From the NCBI GenBank assembly GCA_945874665.1, contig CAMCHJ010000007.1, positions 38,550 through 102,549 on the forward strand: a DNA stretch of 64,000 nucleotides, read 5' to 3'. Below are positions 61,796 to 64,000 of the stretch, one piece after another (the stretch's first letter is position 1; the number at the start of each line of letters is the position of its first letter). The DNA comes from Chitinophaga pinensis. GTDB taxonomy: Bacteria; Bacteroidota; Bacteroidia; UBA7662. Made by a program: the position numbers and the translations under genes. The notes beneath the pieces were generated by a model. The model was not told the origin of the DNA, did no database searches, and saw nothing but the letters and a program-made list of their open reading frames with translations.

Positions 61796-61952
61796 GGGTG
61801 GCTAATTTAGCGATTAAAAATGTAGCGGCATAACTTTGCGCCATACATTGCTACTCAATCTTTATTTAACATCAAAACCATAAAGAAAGCCAAATCATTC
61901 TTTTACAGCTGAAAATCACGTTTTTTTCTGCAAAAAAAAGAGGCCTTTCATG

Positions 61953-61960
61953 TAGTTTTG
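61953..61960 (+). promoter_or_regulatory. -7 element TAGTTTTG, 5 nt before the Sua5/TsaC gene
   Basis: Perfect TAnnTTTG; the five bases AGGGG between it and ATG could alternatively act as a Shine-Dalgarno site, too close to the ATG to be ideal. Confidence 0.5.
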
Positions 61961-61965
61961 AGGGG

Positions 61966-62922
61966 ATGAATAAAATCGGTACCGACCTCCCCTTTGCTGC
62001 CGCGCAACTGCGTGCTGGCAAACTCGTGGGCATTCCTACTGAAACGGTGTACGGCCTCGCTGCCAATGCCCTCGAAGCACAGGCGGTAGCCAGTATTTTC
62101 GAAGCCAAAAACCGGCCCGCGTTCGATCCGCTGATTGTGCATTTGGCCAATTTTGAGCAGGCCGCAGCCTTTTGCACTGCAATTCCCGACCTGGCCTATC
62201 GCCTCGCAGCGGCTTTTTGTCCAGGTCCCATCACCTTCATCCTCCCAAAAAACCACCACATCCCCGATTTGGTAAGTGCGGGCCAGCCCACCGTGGGCAT
62301 CCGCATTCCGAACCACCCACTCACCTTACAATTGCTGCAGCAACTTGATTTTCCTTTGGCGGCGCCGAGTGCCAATCCTTTTGGCTATGTAAGTCCTACC
62401 ACCGCCCAACACGTAGCCGACCAACTCGGCGATAAAATTGCCTATATATTAGATGGAGGGCCCTGCGAAATCGGCCTCGAAAGCACTATCATCGACCTCA
62501 GCATAGCGGTTCCTAAAGTGTTGCGTTTGGGGGGATTGGCTTTGGAGCAGTTGGAAGCGGCCGTAGGCCAAAAATTGACCTTGCAAACCAGCAGCTCCAA
62601 CCCGAAGGCGCCGGGCATGCTGCTCAAGCATTATGCGCCTAACAAAAAATTAATTTGGGCCGATGCTGCGCCCCAAACCCCAACTGTTGCCATGGATAAA
62701 ATCGCCTGGCTTCGTTTCAGCGAGCCTTTGGCGCACGTTCCCCTGAAGCAGCAGTTTGTGCTCAGTCCCTCGGGCGACTTCAAACAAGCTGCCAGTCGGC
62801 TGTTCGCCCTCTTGCGCGAGCTCGACCAAAGTGCTTACGATCTTATTTTGGTAGAAAAAGCGCCTGAAACAGGACTTGGCCGCGCCATCAATGACCGGTT
62901 AAAGCGAGCAGTTACTCCATAA
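61966..62922 (+). CDS. L-threonylcarbamoyladenylate synthase (Sua5/YwlC type)
   Basis: A 318-residue enzyme that makes threonylcarbamoyl-AMP for the t6A37 modification of ANN-reading tRNAs. The YrdC domain (about 1-195) has GKLVGIPTETVYGLAANAL, KNRPAFDPLIVHL, CPGPITFILPK and GIRIPNHPLTLQLL with APSANPFGYVSPT. A C-terminal Sua5 domain begins with KAPGMLLKHYAPNKKLI, so it is the two-domain Sua5 form rather than short TsaC. Monocistronic, divergent from the giant T9SS gene. Confidence 0.94.
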   Translation: MNKIGTDLPFAAAQLRAGKLVGIPTETVYGLAANALEAQAVASIFEAKNRPAFDPLIVHLANFEQAAAFCTAIPDLAYRLAAAFCPGPITFILPKNHHIPDLVSAGQPTVGIRIPNHPLTLQLLQQLDFPLAAPSANPFGYVSPTTAQHVADQLGDKIAYILDGGPCEIGLESTIIDLSIAVPKVLRLGGLALEQLEAAVGQKLTLQTSSSNPKAPGMLLKHYAPNKKLIWADAAPQTPTVAMDKIAWLRFSEPLAHVPLKQQFVLSPSGDFKQAASRLFALLRELDQSAYDLILVEKAPETGLGRAINDRLKRAVTP

Positions 62923-62942
62923 CAGGCCCATTGGTTGGCCTG
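62923..62942. terminator. Hairpin after the Sua5 gene
   Basis: CAGGCC-N8-GGCCTG starts on the base after the stop codon. No T run follows on the plus strand; moderate stability only. Confidence 0.35.
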
Positions 62943-62997
62943 CACCTATCCCTGACATCCCCAAAAACCGGGACCGATCATGCCAAAATGATGCGCT

Positions 62998-63336
62998 TTA
63001 AAGAGCTGCCCAACAGATGTAGGCATTTAAAAACATAAAAAACAAGGCTGGCAACGAAATCCATAGACTGTCTCTGCGCTGCACCCGCACCACCAAAGCT
63101 GCAAACATCAACAGGGCCAAACCCAAGGAAGAAAAAATAAGCAGGGGATTGAATAACAGGCCTACTAAAAGTCCCGCCGCTCCCGCAAACTCTAAAATGA
63201 TGGTCATCAAGCCAAGCTTTTCTAAATCGAACCGCTTAAATTCCTCCTTCATATGGGGTGTTACGAAGTAAGAAATACCATACATAAAAAATGCCCCGCT
63301 TGAAAAGAGCACCAAAAAGGTGTTGATGGTCATCAT
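62998..63336 (-). CDS. DoxX-like four-helix membrane protein (second of a pair)
   Basis: A 112-residue protein with four hydrophobic helices and no charged catalytic motif. The order of helices and the EEFKRFDLEKLGLMTIILEFAGAAGLLVGLL segment fit small DoxX-like membrane proteins of Bacteroidota. It is clearly related to the gene 7 bases upstream: both have an E(F)-x-x-F-x-L linker followed by a glycine-rich helix. Function unknown; inner membrane. Confidence 0.75.
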   Translation of the reverse strand: MMTINTFLVLFSSGAFFMYGISYFVTPHMKEEFKRFDLEKLGLMTIILEFAGAAGLLVGLLFNPLLIFSSLGLALLMFAALVVRVQRRDSLWISLPALFFMFLNAYICWAAL

Positions 63337-63343
63337 TGTATTG

Positions 63344-63688
63344 CTAAAGTGCTGTTCCTACTAAGAACAAACACAAAAGCAAAAGGATGAGTGAAGGCAA
63401 ACGTTGTTGAAAAGGATTTTTGGCTTTGAAGTGAAAATACTGAGCCGAAACCATAAAAAAGCCCATGAGTGCCGCCGAAATTATGATAAACTCGGGGTAC
63501 CAAATACCCACCAAAAGCAAGGTAGCCAGCGCGATTTTTGAGGCGCCAACAAAGCTTCTTACCACAACGCTCAACCCAAACTGGTTAAACTCCTTCTCTA
63601 CATTGTGGAATCTAAAAATCCACACAAAGGCAACAGATACAGCAATGGCCATTTGTACTACGGCGTTGTAATTTTCCATCTCATTCAT
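63344..63688 (-). CDS. DoxX-like four-helix membrane protein (first of a pair)
   Basis: A 114-residue four-helix membrane protein, paralogous to the next gene: VEKEFNQFGLSVVVRSFVGASKIALATLLLVGIW aligns with its partner. The start could also be the Met four codons in. The pair probably forms one transcript and perhaps a hetero-oligomer. No -7 motif is clear upstream. Confidence 0.72.
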   Translation of the reverse strand: MNEMENYNAVVQMAIAVSVAFVWIFRFHNVEKEFNQFGLSVVVRSFVGASKIALATLLLVGIWYPEFIIISAALMGFFMVSAQYFHFKAKNPFQQRLPSLILLLLCLFLVGTAL

Positions 63689-63900
63689 TTAATAACTCTA
63701 AAGTAGTAAGTAAATTTGGCTTTACCGCAAAAGGCCCGTTATTGTTCATGATGCCCACAAAAAGACTTTGCAAAATGGGTGCATCACATCCTTACTACTA
63801 ACTAAATCTTTGAAACATCCAACCTGCTCTTGGGTAAATTTAGCACATACCCCAACAGCTTTACCCCACCTCTCATACACCACCCCAAAAAAATCAGGCA

Positions 63901-63928
63901 AAAAAAAAGGACGACCTAAGCCATCCTT
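63901..63928 (-). terminator. Terminator after the tRNA
   Basis: On the minus strand AGGATG-N8-CGTCCT (one wobble) is followed by a run of T. It begins just after the tRNA 3' end. Nothing else is seen in 63689-63900. Confidence 0.65.
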
Positions 63929-63933
63929 CTGTG

Positions 63934-64000
63934 TAGCGAGGACGAGAATTGAACTCGTGACCTCAGGGTTATGAATCCTGCGCTCTAACCAACTGAGCTA
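63934..64000 (-). tRNA. tRNA-Met (CAT anticodon), 5' end cut by the window edge
   Basis: The reverse complement reads TAGCTCAGTTGGTTAGAGC (D arm), then the anticodon stem with loop TTCATAA, then ACGAG-TTCAATT-CTCGT (T arm) and the 3' acceptor strand CCTCGCT plus A. The anticodon is CAT, hence Met (elongator, or Ile if modified to lysidine). CCA is not encoded. The first seven acceptor bases lie beyond the window. Confidence 0.92.

Noticed and set aside
63768-63974. 68-aa ORF ending in ARTRIELVTSGL
   Set aside because: This ending is the well-known false translation across the antisense of a tRNA T arm.

Overview
The window comes from a member of the Bacteroidota with roughly balanced GC. The phylum call rests on several independent signals: three large secreted proteins end in type IX secretion (T9SS) sorting domains, a type III glutamine synthetase is present, there are carboxypeptidase-regulatory/DUF5686 outer-membrane and DoxX-like proteins, and many genes are preceded by the Bacteroidota -7 promoter motif TAnnTTTG. 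I cannot place it below phylum; an iodotyrosine-deiodinase-like gene would suit a Saprospiria-like lineage but does not prove it.

Layout. 1-9.7 kb: an RsmI-like methylase, a membrane glycosyltransferase, a three-gene membrane Fe-S oxidoreductase operon behind a perfect 23-bp Fur/PerR-like palindrome, then on the minus strand PepSY-like protein, PurL and a serine beta-lactamase-like lipoprotein. 9.9-20.4 kb: glutamine synthetase III with a good terminator, a small YvlD/holin-like membrane protein coupled to a secreted T9SS endonuclease I, a methyltransferase, CopA plus a copper-chaperone-like protein, an iodotyrosine deiodinase homologue, and PurE-PurK. 20.6-27.3 kb: a TetR-TolC-adaptor-RND efflux operon closed by a strong terminator. 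27.5-41.7 kb: housekeeping genes (RsmA, a D-2-hydroxyacid dehydrogenase, an FKBP lipoprotein, NrnA, an FkbM methyltransferase, an ABC-2 exporter, Ppx/GppA, a RecD-like helicase, a DUF5686 protein, NhaD, RfbC).

41.9-49.6 kb looks like part of a tryptophan/kynurenine breakdown region: tryptophan 2,3-dioxygenase with a translationally coupled WYL regulator, a RidA-family protein resembling 2-aminomuconate deaminase, an ALDH8A1-like 2-aminomuconate-semialdehyde dehydrogenase, and an SDR with an atypical active site, with endonuclease III at the head of the minus-strand group. Inside it lies an unannotated two-gene cassette, a 45-residue peptide followed one base later by a 118-residue protein, behind a perfect TTGACA-N5-TGTCAA palindrome. 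This is the least explained locus in the window.

50.1-64 kb: a Ca/Na antiporter directly abutting Dxs, a T9SS M43 metalloprotease with four tandem repeats, a 1993-residue T9SS beta-helix protein, threonylcarbamoyladenylate synthase, a tandem pair of DoxX-like membrane proteins, and a Met-type tRNA cut by the window edge.

Regulation. By eye, at least twelve genes have TAnnTTTG or TAnnTTCG only 3-7 nt before the start codon, which predicts leaderless or nearly leaderless mRNAs; a second group sits 16-19 nt away. I used this pattern to choose several starts (RecD-like helicase, NrnA, TDO). No CRISPR array, insertion sequence, rRNA or phage module is visible.
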